Shown here piece by piece: positions 13,279 through 20,887 of a DNA stretch of 41,087 nt. Under the pieces are notes generated by a model. It was not told the DNA's origin. It worked only from the letters and a program-made list of their open reading frames with translations, and did no database searches. Both the position numbers and the translations under genes were made by a program. Numbering within the stretch: position 1 is the stretch's first letter; every line of letters begins with the position of its first letter. This DNA is from a virus, in the IMG/VR virus record IMGVR_UViG_3300033997_000258, positions 1 through 41,087 of that record. The stretch is one strand, 5' to 3'.

Positions 13279-13970
13279 ATCCACGTGAGGCGATGGGACG
13301 GCTGGGGCCGACCACGGTGAAGTTCGATATCGGCCGGGGCGGCGGGAAGCCGGACCTTACGAACCAGGACATTGCCGCGGCGCTGGGCATGGTGCCGGCG
13401 GGGCTGGGTCGGGAGTTGCTGGAGGCGTGCTGGTGGCCGGACGCCGCCGCGCTGCGCCGGCACAAGCTTCGGGATGCGGTCATCGCGCTGGTAACGCCAG
13501 AGCTGCAGCGACAGCAGCGCCGGCTGGCTGAGGCTCGCACGGATCTTGGACTGGCCGAGGTTTGCATCGGCTGGGCCGGCGCAGCAACGGCGGAACAGCG
13601 GGCCAACCGCGATGCGGCCCAGCAGCGGCTGGGCCGGGTGAAAGCGCAATGCTGGCCGATCAGCACCTTGGAATCACTGCCGACGCTGGCTATGGCCGTG
13701 ATCAATGAGATTGCCCAAAGGCCGCACTGCGTCAGCTGCGAGGGCAGGGGCCAGGCGGTGTCGGGCGAGCTGCTGATGACGTGCAAGGTGTGCGGCGGGT
13801 CCGGGCTGGGCCAGGTCAGTGACCGCCGGCGCGCGGCGGCCATCGAGAGGGACGAGGCGGGCTACCGGCGGACGTGGAAGCCTGTGTACGAATGGCTGCT
13901 CACCAAGATGGTTGAGGCAGAACAGGAGGCGGCTTGGCACATGAAGCATGCACTGAATCCGGCTGCATAG
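13275..13970 (+). CDS. Q-like late antitermination protein with DnaJ-type zinc fingers
   Basis: 231 aa, ATG 13275 overlapping the previous stop (ATGA). The N-terminal half is helical. Around residues 155-180 it has CVSCEGRGQ...[10 protein letters not shown], two CxxCxGxG motifs characteristic of phage Q-type antiterminators. A C-terminal helical region follows ([19 protein letters not shown]). It is the last gene before the late operon, and terminators lie at 14509, 20577 and 25033 in that operon. It should modify RNA polymerase at the late promoter for readthrough. The Q assignment rests on the zinc motif plus position. Confidence 0.75.
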   Translation: MNPREAMGRLGPTTVKFDIGRGGGKPDLTNQDIAAALGMVPAGLGRELLEACWWPDAAALRRHKLRDAVIALVTPELQRQQRRLAEARTDLGLAEVCIGWAGAATAEQRANRDAAQQRLGRVKAQCWPISTLESLPTLAMAVINEIAQRPHCVSCEGRGQAVSGELLMTCKVCGGSGLGQVSDRRRAAAIERDEAGYRRTWKPVYEWLLTKMVEAEQEAAWHMKHALNPAA

Positions 13971-13983
13971 GGGGTGCTAAGAT
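13954..13983 (+). promoter_or_regulatory. candidate late promoter (PR'-like)
   Basis: Overlapping the end of the Q-like gene, TGCTAAGAT provides an extended -10 (TG-N-TAAGAT, hexamer 13978-13983). No good -35 is present at 17 bp, as is often the case for extended -10 promoters. It would start transcription just before the leader gene at 14010. Confidence 0.4.
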
Positions 13984-14009
13984 CCCGCACAAAATCCATG
14001 GAGTGGCTG

Positions 14010-14480
14010 ATGATCTTGGAATTCCAGACCGCCGCACAGGCAGTTAAGGCCGGTGCTGATCTGCTTCGCGGAGTGCTGACGGCGGAGAAGGCTCTCAGCG
14101 AGGCCGAGTGGAAGCTGAAGTTGGCTGATGCGATCAGTTTGCTTGCCGACGCTCGGATGGCGATCGTCGATGCGGGCGACAAGACGGTGGAGCTACAGAA
14201 AGAAATTGATCGCTTGAATGGCGCGCTTGCCTGTAAGGATGCTGTGGTTCGGTTCAATGGCATGTATTACCGAAAGGCGGAAGACGGTATGCCTGTTGGG
14301 GAGGCCTACTGTTCACATTGCTTCGAAGTTGAAGGACGGCTGGTGCATGTAATCCGAAACACGGGAAAGTTCATTGCGCCCTGCCCGCGATGTAAAGCCG
14401 AGTACGATAAGCGCATGACTGCTGCTATCCCCGCTCGAACAGGAAACGGTGCGGAGGTGACACCTCCGCAGGAAACCTGA
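14010..14480 (+). CDS. late-leader protein with coiled coil and zinc ribbon
   Basis: 156 aa from ATG 14010, chosen because GGAG lies 6 nt upstream; ATG 13998 is the alternative. Residues about 20-75 are a long helix, probably a coiled coil (LTAEKALSEAEWKLKLADAI, VELQKEIDRLNGAL). The C-terminal part is a zinc ribbon with C101, C104, C125 and C128 (YCSHC...PCPRC). It sits alone between the presumed late promoter and the terminator at 14509, so it may be expressed before Q acts, or in the lysogen. Function unknown. Confidence 0.75.
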   Translation: MILEFQTAAQAVKAGADLLRGVLTAEKALSEAEWKLKLADAISLLADARMAIVDAGDKTVELQKEIDRLNGALACKDAVVRFNGMYYRKAEDGMPVGEAYCSHCFEVEGRLVHVIRNTGKFIAPCPRCKAEYDKRMTAAIPARTGNGAEVTPPQET

Positions 14481-14508
14481 CAAAGTAGCTACCATCGCGC
14501 ACGACCCG

Positions 14509-14534
14509 ACCCCGGCCGCCCAGCCGGGGTTTTT
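14509..14534 (+). terminator. intrinsic terminator between late leader gene and lysis genes (tR'-like)
   Basis: ACCCCGGC (14509-14516) pairs with GCCGGGGT (14523-14530) around a 6-base loop, followed by TTTT. It would stop late transcription before the endolysin unless Q-type antitermination acts. Confidence 0.88.
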
Positions 14535-14550
14535 CATTTCAGGATCCGCC

Positions 14551-15039
14551 ATGGCACAGATCACCCTCCAACAAGCTGGCGGCGTGAACGTCGTGGCCTT
14601 CCTCGACATGCTTGCCTGGTCCGAAGGTACGGACAATGGCAAGCAGGCCACCAAGGACCGCGGCTATGACGTGATCGTCGGCGGGCAGTTGTTCAAGAGC
14701 TACGCCGACCATCCGCGCGTGCTGGTGGATCTGCCGAAGCTGAAGATCCAGTCCACGGCAGCCGGCCGCTACCAGCTGCTGCGCCGCTACTACGACGCCT
14801 ACAAGAAGACGTTGGGCTTGAAAGACTTCGCGCCCTTGAGCCAGGACTTGATCGCGCTACAGCAGATCCGGGAGCGCCGCGCGCTGCCGCTGATCCAGGC
14901 GGGCAAGATTCCCGAAGCCATCAAGGCGGTGCGCAACATCTGGGCGAGCCTGCCGGGCGCTGGCTACGGCCAGCACGAGCACAAGTTGGCCGACCTGCTG
15001 GCGGTGTACCGCAAGGCCGGCGGGACGGTGGCGCCATGA
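14551..15039 (+). CDS. endolysin, lambda R-type (glycoside hydrolase family 104)
   Basis: 162 aa from ATG 14551. Hallmarks are FLDMLAWSEGTDNGKQ with the likely catalytic Glu25, GYDVIVGGQLF, the DHPR segment, STAAGRYQLL, and WASLPGAGYGQHEHK near the end. These are the landmarks of lambda R-type lytic transglycosylases that cut the glycan strands of peptidoglycan. No signal peptide is seen, so release should depend on a holin, probably the next gene. First gene of the lysis cassette. Confidence 0.93.
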   Translation: MAQITLQQAGGVNVVAFLDMLAWSEGTDNGKQATKDRGYDVIVGGQLFKSYADHPRVLVDLPKLKIQSTAAGRYQLLRRYYDAYKKTLGLKDFAPLSQDLIALQQIRERRALPLIQAGKIPEAIKAVRNIWASLPGAGYGQHEHKLADLLAVYRKAGGTVAP

Positions 15040-15350
15040 TCGGGGTCAACGTGGACTGGCAGGCCGTTGGTACGGCAGTTGGCGGCCTCATGGTCGGCGC
15101 CGGTGGCGTTGCGCTGTGGTGGCGCAAGCAGTTTGTAGAGACCGCCAGGGAAGGGGCCGAGGTCAACGTGATCCAGCTGATGCGCGAGGAAGTGACCCGG
15201 CTGGGCGAACGAGTTGGCCGGATGGAGAGGCGGGAACTGCGCCTCATACGGCATATTTACCGGCTTGAAGGCCTGATGCGGGCGGCCGGTTTGGAGCCGC
15301 CGCCGTTCGACCCGGACAGCGAAACGATCAAGGCAGGAGGTTCGGAGTGA
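15036..15350 (+). CDS. holin candidate (single-span membrane protein)
   Basis: 104 aa, ATG 15036 overlapping the endolysin stop (ATGA). One hydrophobic segment (about residues 10-28, VGTAVGGLMVGAGGVALWW) is followed by a basic residue and a long charged coiled coil (VIQLMREEVTRLGERVGRME). It lies between endolysin and spanins where the holin is expected, and a single N-terminal span fits class III-type holins. An accessory membrane protein is possible, so the holin call is positional. Confidence 0.65.
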   Translation: MIGVNVDWQAVGTAVGGLMVGAGGVALWWRKQFVETAREGAEVNVIQLMREEVTRLGERVGRMERRELRLIRHIYRLEGLMRAAGLEPPPFDPDSETIKAGGSE

Positions 15351-15823
15351 ACCGCATTGCCATTGCAATCGCTGCCTTCGCCCTGTGGTCCAGTGCCATG
15401 TTTGTGGCCGGATGGGCCTGGCGTGGTGACCAGGCTGAGCGCGACGCATCTGACAAGTTGCTATCAAGTACCGCGCAAGCTTTACAGCAAGAGCAGTCGG
15501 TGCGGACCACTGAACACCGGCAGGCCGACACCCTGGCCACCATCGGAGCCAAGCATGAAGAAGATCGCACTGCGGCCGCGGCCGTCCCTGCTGCTGTTGC
15601 TGCTGGCGTGCGTGATGGCAGCCTCCAGCTGCGCGACGACCTCGCCACCTGCAATACCGCTCGCCTGTCCCAAGCCGTCGCCGGCGCCGTCGAACGTGAC
15701 CAGGCAGCCCAACTACGAGCAGAGGTCGCGGGCGCTCTTGTTCAAATCGGACGAGACGCCGACGACCACGTCCGTGCCTGCCAAGCCGTAATCGATGCAG
15801 ACCGAAGCCCAGGACCGGGCTGA
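15347..15823 (+). CDS. i-spanin (Rz-like)
   Basis: 158 aa, ATG 15347 overlapping the previous stop. N-terminal signal anchor IAIAIAAFALWSSAMFVAGW (about residues 4-23), then a periplasmic helical domain rich in Gln, Ala and Glu (ALQQEQSVRTTEHRQADT). Length and layout match Rz/DUF2514-type i-spanins, and an o-spanin is nested in another frame. It should link inner and outer membranes in the last lysis step. Confidence 0.85.
   Translation: MNRIAIAIAAFALWSSAMFVAGWAWRGDQAERDASDKLLSSTAQALQQEQSVRTTEHRQADTLATIGAKHEEDRTAAAAVPAAVAAGVRDGSLQLRDDLATCNTARLSQAVAGAVERDQAAQLRAEVAGALVQIGRDADDHVRACQAVIDADRSPGPG
15555..15791 (+). CDS. o-spanin (Rz1-like lipoprotein), nested in Rz
   Basis: 78 aa in the +1 frame, wholly inside the i-spanin gene, from ATG 15555. 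MKKIALRPRPSLLLLLLACV is a lipoprotein signal, with the lipid-attachment Cys in MAASSC or possibly in LLAC. The mature part is Pro-rich (TTSPPAIPLACPKPSPAPS), as in Rz1. Nesting of Rz1 in Rz is a known arrangement of lambdoid phages. Confidence 0.85.
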   Translation: MKKIALRPRPSLLLLLLACVMAASSCATTSPPAIPLACPKPSPAPSNVTRQPNYEQRSRALLFKSDETPTTTSVPAKP

Positions 15824-16191
15824 TGCCACGCCGCGCGCCGAAGCACAACGCCATGCCAGGGCAGGCGGCGGTGCACGTTCCGCCCGCAGCAGTGAGGCAG
15901 ACCACGGCTGAGCGTGGCTACGGCGGCCGATGGCAGCGAGCCCGAGCGACCTACCTGCTGAGGCACCCGCTGTGCGCCGAGTGCCAGCGGTCGGGCCACG
16001 TCACGGTCGCGACGGTGGTCGACCACATCACACCTCACAAGGGCAGCCAAGCGCTGTTCTGGGACACCGACAACTGGCAGCCCCTCTGCAAGCCCTGCCA
16101 CGACCGCAAGACCGCGACCGAGGACGGCGGGTTCGGCAACTGGCACCGAGGTGCCAAGGCGACCCCGAAATGCGCGCGTAGACGCGAATGA
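15823..16191 (+). CDS. HNH endonuclease (packaging-associated)
   Basis: 122 aa, ATG 15823 overlapping the Rz stop (TGATG). The motif set is C51-x2-C54, DHITPHK with D67-H68, N84 (DTDNWQPLC), and C89-x2-C92-H93 (CKPCHDRK), a complete HNH with a structural zinc. HNH proteins next to a P27 small subunit and HK97-type large terminase are known to assist cos cleavage. A candidate cos region follows at once. Confidence 0.92.
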   Translation: MPRRAPKHNAMPGQAAVHVPPAAVRQTTAERGYGGRWQRARATYLLRHPLCAECQRSGHVTVATVVDHITPHKGSQALFWDTDNWQPLCKPCHDRKTATEDGGFGNWHRGAKATPKCARRRE

Positions 16192-16301
16192 ATCGCAACA
16201 ACGACAGATAGGGCGGGGGGAGGGTCAAAAGTTGGGGCGGTTCGCCTCCCTGACCGTGCGCCCAGCCTTTTTTTCGCACCGTCAAAATTGAGATTTGAAA
16301 A
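16192..16301. other. candidate cos / packaging region
   Basis: 110 non-coding bases between the HNH and small terminase genes. They contain a purine-rich block (GGGCGGGGGGAGGGTC, 16211-16225), a hairpin GGCG-GTT-CGCC (16236-16246) flanked by GGGAGG / CCTCCC arms, and an AT-rich end with a T7 run and AAAATTGAGATTTGAAAA. The position is where cos lies in HNH/P27/HK97-type phages. There is no direct evidence of cleavage. Confidence 0.5.
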
Positions 16302-16718
16302 ATGAGAGGACGGAAGCCGACCGCTCCGGCCCTCAAGGTGATTGCCGGAACCGCCCGGCCGGACCGTGAGGCGCCTGACGCTCCCGAGTTCGACCTGATC
16401 GACGTGTTCCCCGACCCGCCGCAGCACCTGAACGTCAACGGGGCTGCAATGTGGAATGACCTTGGCCCCCAGCTGGTGGCAGCCAAGGTTCTCCAGACGG
16501 TGGACCTGTATGCACTGCAGCAGCTCTGCTACGCCTGGCAGGTCCAGGTGGCCAAGCAGATGGCAGGGGTGGATATCACAGCCGCTGAACAGACCGCGCT
16601 GAAGGCGCTGATGTCCGAGTTCGGTATGACGCCGGCGAGCAGACGCAAGGTGAGTTCTGGTGGCGCCGAGAAAAAGCCCGGCAACAAGTTCGGCGCCCTC
16701 CCGGCGCTCGCCAAGTAA
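16302..16718 (+). CDS. terminase small subunit, P27 family
   Basis: 138 aa from ATG 16302. MRGRKPTAPALKVIAGTARP is the standard P27-family opening. A helical core follows (MWNDLGPQLVAAKVLQTVDLYALQQLCYAW), then the family ending SEFGMTPASRRKV. The small subunit recognises the packaging site and regulates the large subunit. Its 3' end overlaps the large subunit gene by 59 bases. Confidence 0.94.
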   Translation: MRGRKPTAPALKVIAGTARPDREAPDAPEFDLIDVFPDPPQHLNVNGAAMWNDLGPQLVAAKVLQTVDLYALQQLCYAWQVQVAKQMAGVDITAAEQTALKALMSEFGMTPASRRKVSSGGAEKKPGNKFGALPALAK

Positions 16719-18465
16719 AAAGAAGCCAGCGAAGCCGACGACTGCGGCGCGCCACCGGCGGCGCCCGAGCCCGGATCCGGCCGACTACGTGGCGGTGGCC
16801 ATCGACTACGCGCAGGAAGCGGTGGAGGATCGGAAGGGCAAGGCATTCGGGTTGCTGATTCGCCAGGCGGCCAAACGCTTCTTGGACGACCTGGCCCGCG
16901 CGAAGAAGAGAGGATCAGCGTTCACGTTTTCACCCGCGCATGCAGTGCACGCCTGCGGCTTCATTGAGCTGCTGCCGCACGTTGAAGGCTCTTGGGAGAC
17001 TCCCGAGATCCGCCTGCACCGGTCCCACGTATTCTTCGTGGTCCAGCTGTTTGGGTTCCGGAAGCTCGATGGCACACGTCGCTTCACCTCAGCGCTGTTT
17101 GCGGTGGCGCGCAAGAACGCCAAGTCCACATTGGCCTCAGCCATCCTGTTGTACTGCCAGTGCTGCGAGAACGAGGAAGGCGCCCAGGTCATTTCGGCGG
17201 CCACCACCTTCCCGCAGGCTTCGATCATCTTCAATGTCGCCAAGCGGATGGTGGAGAAGACGCCGGACCTTCGGGAGGCGTATGGGCTTGAGACCTGGGC
17301 CAAGTCGATCAGCCGCATGGAGATCGGCGCCAGCTTCAAGCCCATCCACGCGAAGGCAAGCACTCAGGACGGCTTGAACCCGTCCCACGTCGGCCTTGAT
17401 GAGATCCACGCGCACAAGACCCCTGACCTACTGAACGTCCTGCAGTCCGCTGCTGGCGCCCGCCGCAACCCGCTCTGGCTGTTCACCACGACCGAGGGAT
17501 ACACCAACCCCGGCCCCTGGGCTGAGATCCGGCAGTTCGTGAAGCAGCTGCTGGCCGGCGTGTTCAAGCACACGGCCGACCATTACCTGGCAGTGTTCTA
17601 CGCTGTCGACGAAGACGACGAGGACTTCGACGAGGCGAGTTGGCGAAAAGCCAACCCCCTGATGGAGGTAAACCCGCACCTCCTGGGAGCTATCCGAAAG
17701 GAGGCGGTCGAGGCTAAGGCCATGCCGTCCAAGCTGGCTGAGTTCCAGATCAAGCGGCTGAACCGGCCGGCCTCGGCGGCAAACGGCTGGGTTGCACTTC
17801 GCAAGTGGGCAGCCTGCTCTGGTGAGGTCGACCTTGAAGCGCTGAAGGATGTTCCATGCTGGGGTGGGCTGGATCTGGCCAGCACCAGCGACCTGACATC
17901 GTTCCGGCTTGTCTGGCGGGTGGACGGGAAGATCATCACCTGGGGCCGCCGATGGGTTCCAGAAGAGGCAGTAAAGCAGCGTACGGAGCGCGGCACGGTC
18001 CCATACGCGGGCTGGGTCGCGTCTGGCCACCTCGAAACGACCGAGGGCGAGGTCACCGACTACGCCCATATCGAGAGGTCGATCCTGGACGTCGTCTCTG
18101 GTTTCAACGTTCAGTCAATCGCGTTCGATAGCTGGAATGCAACCGAGGTTGTGGGCCGGCTTCTGGCCGCCGGCGTGCCGATGGTGCAGTTCATCCAAGG
18201 ACCGAAGTCGTATCACCCGGCCATGCAGGATCTGGAGCGCGCCTACGTAGGCAAGCGCTTCGTCCATGACGGCGATCCGGTGCTGACTTGGTGCGCTTCC
18301 AACCTGGTGGCACGGCGAGACCAGAACTTGAACATGGCGCCCGACAAGAAGCGATCGAGCGAAAAGATCGATGACATGACCGCGCTGCTGATGGCTGTTG
18401 GTATCAGCATCCCCGTTGCTGAAGAAAAGAGTGACAAGAAGCTTGTCCTCATGACCCTGGGATAG
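16660..18465 (+). CDS. terL: terminase large subunit, HK97-type
   Basis: 601 aa from GTG 16660, overlapping the small-subunit gene. After a basic N-terminus, the ATPase domain has a deviant Walker A ARKNAKST (150-157) and Walker B VGLDEIH (244-250) with the catalytic Glu. The C-terminal nuclease domain shows Asp405 (GGLDLAST), Asp490 (IAFDSW) and Asp571-572 (KIDDMTALL). It packages DNA into the prohead and cuts concatemers. Length and motif order fit the Terminase_1 family. Confidence 0.96.
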   Translation: MAPRKSPATSSAPSRRSPSKKKPAKPTTAARHRRRPSPDPADYVAVAIDYAQEAVEDRKGKAFGLLIRQAAKRFLDDLARAKKRGSAFTFSPAHAVHACGFIELLPHVEGSWETPEIRLHRSHVFFVVQLFGFRKLDGTRRFTSALFAVARKNAKSTLASAILLYCQCCENEEGAQVISAATTFPQASIIFNVAKRMVEKTPDLREAYGLETWAKSISRMEIGASFKPIHAKASTQDGLNPSHVGLDEIHAHKTPDLLNVLQSAAGARRNPLWLFTTTEGYTNPGPWAEIRQFVKQLLAGVFKHTADHYLAVFYAVDEDDEDFDEASWRKANPLMEVNPHLLGAIRKEAVEAKAMPSKLAEFQIKRLNRPASAANGWVALRKWAACSGEVDLEALKDVPCWGGLDLASTSDLTSFRLVWRVDGKIITWGRRWVPEEAVKQRTERGTVPYAGWVASGHLETTEGEVTDYAHIERSILDVVSGFNVQSIAFDSWNATEVVGRLLAAGVPMVQFIQGPKSYHPAMQDLERAYVGKRFVHDGDPVLTWCASNLVARRDQNLNMAPDKKRSSEKIDDMTALLMAVGISIPVAEEKSDKKLVLMTLG

Positions 18466-18468
18466 CCC

Positions 18469-19041
18469 ATGAAGAACGAGAACCGCGCCTACAGCCTGCT
18501 GGAGGTCAAGAACTACGACGACGACGAGCAGGTGATCACCGGCTGGGCGACAACCCCCGAGCCTGACCGGTACGGCGATGTGGTCGAGCCTCTGGGCGCG
18601 AAGTTCGCTGCCGAGCTTCCGTTGCTCTGGCAGCACCGGCACGACAGCCCCGTGGGCATCGTGAAGTTCGGCAAGCCCACAAAGGATGGCATCCCATTCA
18701 CCGCTAGTGTGGCGAAGATCGCCACCCCGGGCGCGCTGAAGGACATGTGCGATCTGGCCTGGCAGTCGGTCAAGGAAAAGCTGGTGCGCGGCGTGTCGAT
18801 CGGCTTCCGCGCCCTCGAGTACAGCTACATGGATGGCGGTGGAATTCGATTCACCGAGAGCGAGATCTACGAGCTCTCTCTGGTAACGATCCCGGCCAAC
18901 GCCGCGGCAACGATCCAGAGCATCAAGGCCATGGATACCAGCGGAACGCGCCGCCGAAGCAGCTACGGCGTGCCCCTGATTCAGTGCCAGAAGGCAGTGG
19001 TAGCGAGGCCTCCTGGCGGCGCAGTGAAGTTGCTGGACTGA
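18469..19041 (+). CDS. HK97-family prohead protease
   Basis: 190 aa from ATG 18469. VITGWATTPEPDRYGDVVEP, LPLLWQHRHDSPVG (likely catalytic His) and LVRGVSIGFRALE (likely nucleophile Ser) are the family signatures. It should remove the capsid delta domain during maturation. It directly follows terL here, with the portal gene placed after the capsid. Confidence 0.95.
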   Translation: MKNENRAYSLLEVKNYDDDEQVITGWATTPEPDRYGDVVEPLGAKFAAELPLLWQHRHDSPVGIVKFGKPTKDGIPFTASVAKIATPGALKDMCDLAWQSVKEKLVRGVSIGFRALEYSYMDGGGIRFTESEIYELSLVTIPANAAATIQSIKAMDTSGTRRRSSYGVPLIQCQKAVVARPPGGAVKLLD

Positions 19042-19047
19042 AGTAAC

Positions 19048-19120
19048 GGCCCACAGGGCCACGCGGGGTGGAACCCGCTCCCCTCCATTTTGCAGGCACT
19101 GCCCGGGGTGGAACCCGGGC
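19048..19120 (+). repeat. three hairpins in the leader of the capsid gene, two with the same GTGGAA loop
   Basis: GGCCC-ACA-GGGCC (19048-19060), GCGGG-GTGGAA-CCCGC (19063-19078) and GCCCGGG-GTGGAA-CCCGGGC (19101-19120) are perfect stems. The second and third share a 14-base core and are 40 bp apart. None has a T run, so they are not intrinsic terminators. They lie in the mRNA between protease and capsid and could stabilise or process the capsid message or bind a protein. Confidence 0.7.
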
Positions 19121-19152
19121 CGAAGGGCTGCGCCAATCTCAGAGAGATCAAG

Positions 19153-20562
19153 ATGACCATTCAGGAACAGCTGGAGAAGCTCCGCGCCACGCGTGACGCC
19201 CAGCAGAAGAAGCTCAACGAAGTCGCCCAGAAGTCCATGGACGAAAGCCGTTCGATGGACACCGGCGAAAAAGAAGAGTTCGACAGCATCGAAGACCAGA
19301 TCAAGTCCCTGGACGATGACATCGACCGCCTGACCCGACTACTCGCCGTGCAGGCGAAGTCCGCTGTGCCGGCCGCGCAGATCGTGCAGGAAAACGGCTC
19401 CGCGACCGATCCGAAGCGCGCCGCCGGCGCCGCCAGTGGCAAGGGCCCGGCTCTAATCCACAGCCGCAGGAACGAAGAACAGGGCATCGGCTTTGCCCGA
19501 TTCGCCATGGCGATGTATGCGGGCAAGGGCGACGTTTCCAGCGCCAAGGCCTTCGCGGACAACACGTTCCGCGACGATGTGCGGCTGAACGAGATCATGA
19601 AAGCAGCGGTTGCCGCTGGCAACACCACTGATCCGTCGTGGGCGGGCAACCTGGTCCAGTACCAGAACCTGTCGAGCGAGTTCGTCGATTTCCTGCGCCC
19701 GCGCACCATCATCGGCCAGCTCGGCCAGGGTAACGTGCCGGGCCTGCGCCGCGTCCCGTTCAACGTCCGCATCCCGGGCAAGACTGCCAAGGGTCGTGCA
19801 CAATGGGTGGGTGAGGGCTTCCGTAAGCCGGTGACCAAGTCGGGCTACGACGCGGCGGAGCTGAAGTGGGCCAAGATTGCCGGCATTTCGGTGATCACCG
19901 AGGAGCTGGCGCGCTTCTCCGACCCGTCGATCCAGATCCTGGTGCGCGACGACCTGTCCGACGCGGTCATCGAGCGCATGGACGAGGACTTCGTCGATCC
20001 GGCGAAGGCCGCCGGAACTGGCGCAGGTCTGTCGCCGGCCTCGATCACCAATGGCGTGACCGCGATCCCTTCCACGGGCGACGTTTACGCCGATATCCAG
20101 GCTCTGTGGGCCACGGCCGACGATACGAACCTGCCGGTGTCGAGTGCGGTCTACATCACCGACAGCGCTACCGCACGTCGCCTGTCTGGTCTACGCAACC
20201 CGCTGATGGCCCGTGAGTTCCCCAACGTCTCGATGACCGGTGGCGACATCGATGGCGTGCCGCTGGTCGTGTCCAACTACGTTCCGTCGGGCATGTTCAT
20301 CCTGGCCTTCGCCAGCGAGATCTACCTGGCTGACGACGGCGTGGTCACCATCGACGTTAGCCGCGAGGCCACGATCATCATGGACGATGACGCGACCGCC
20401 ACTCCGACGATCGCGCAGATCCAGAGCATGTTCCAGACGAACCAGCTGGCCATCCGTGCCGAGCGCTTCGTGAACTGGAAGAAGCGCCGGCCGCAGGCGG
20501 TCTCCTACCTGACCGGTGTCGAATGGGGCAACCCGGTCGACGCGGGCGGTGGTGGCGGCTGA
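19153..20562 (+). CDS. major capsid protein, HK97 fold
   Basis: 469 aa from ATG 19153 (AGAGAG upstream); the frame is open back to 19090 without a start signal. Residues 1-75 are a coiled-coil delta (scaffold) domain (IQEQLEKLRATRDAQQKKLN, IEDQIKSLDDDIDRLTRLL). The HK97 fold follows, with RTIIGQLGQGNVPGLRRVPF, a segment TAKGRAQWVGEG, EELARFSDPSIQILVRDDL and the P-domain end VNWKKRRPQAVSYLTGVEW. The length is on the long side for this fold. Confidence 0.95.
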   Translation: MTIQEQLEKLRATRDAQQKKLNEVAQKSMDESRSMDTGEKEEFDSIEDQIKSLDDDIDRLTRLLAVQAKSAVPAAQIVQENGSATDPKRAAGAASGKGPALIHSRRNEEQGIGFARFAMAMYAGKGDVSSAKAFADNTFRDDVRLNEIMKAAVAAGNTTDPSWAGNLVQYQNLSSEFVDFLRPRTIIGQLGQGNVPGLRRVPFNVRIPGKTAKGRAQWVGEGFRKPVTKSGYDAAELKWAKIAGISVITEELARFSDPSIQILVRDDLSDAVIERMDEDFVDPAKAAGTGAGLSPASITNGVTAIPSTGDVYADIQALWATADDTNLPVSSAVYITDSATARRLSGLRNPLMAREFPNVSMTGGDIDGVPLVVSNYVPSGMFILAFASEIYLADDGVVTIDVSREATIIMDDDATATPTIAQIQSMFQTNQLAIRAERFVNWKKRRPQAVSYLTGVEWGNPVDAGGGGG

Positions 20563-20576
20563 TTTCTGTAGTTGTC

Positions 20577-20607
20577 GGCGGGGGCTTCGGCCCCCGCCTT
20601 CTTTTCC
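20577..20607 (+). terminator. intrinsic terminator downstream of the capsid gene
   Basis: GGCGGGGGC (20577-20585) and GCCCCCGCC (20590-20598) close a TTCG tetraloop, followed by TTCTTTTCC. It probably trims excess capsid message from the less abundant downstream genes, unless antitermination overrides it. Confidence 0.85.
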
Positions 20608-20620
20608 TTGGGAGAAAGGT

Positions 20621-20887
20621 ATGGCGAAGGTCGAGATGATCCGGCGGAACCGCGTTTTCAGTGTGGACGCCAGGCTGGCCCCCCTCCTGGAAGCTCATGG
20701 TGGCTACCAGCGGCGCGACATGCAGGCGCAGCCGGCAGCCGCCCCACTCGCGGCGTCGCAGCCAGAAGCTCCGGACGTGGCGAAGCAACCGGCGCAGACT
20801 GACGGCGGGAAACCCCCGCGCACGGCCGCCAAAAAGGCAAAAGGTGCTGCCGGGCCGAAGACTGCGCCGGCTAAGGACGAAATCTGA
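20621..20887 (+). CDS. small head-region protein with Ala/Pro/Lys-rich tail
   Basis: 88 aa from ATG 20621 with GGAGAAAGG upstream. The N-terminus MAKVEMIRRNRVFSVDARLA looks like a beta-hairpin. The remainder is low-complexity (KPPRTAAKKAKGAAGPKTAP), basic and probably disordered. Its stop overlaps the portal start. Possibly a head decoration or assembly protein; no family recognised. Confidence 0.65.
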   Translation: MAKVEMIRRNRVFSVDARLAPLLEAHGGYQRRDMQAQPAAAPLAASQPEAPDVAKQPAQTDGGKPPRTAAKKAKGAAGPKTAPAKDEI

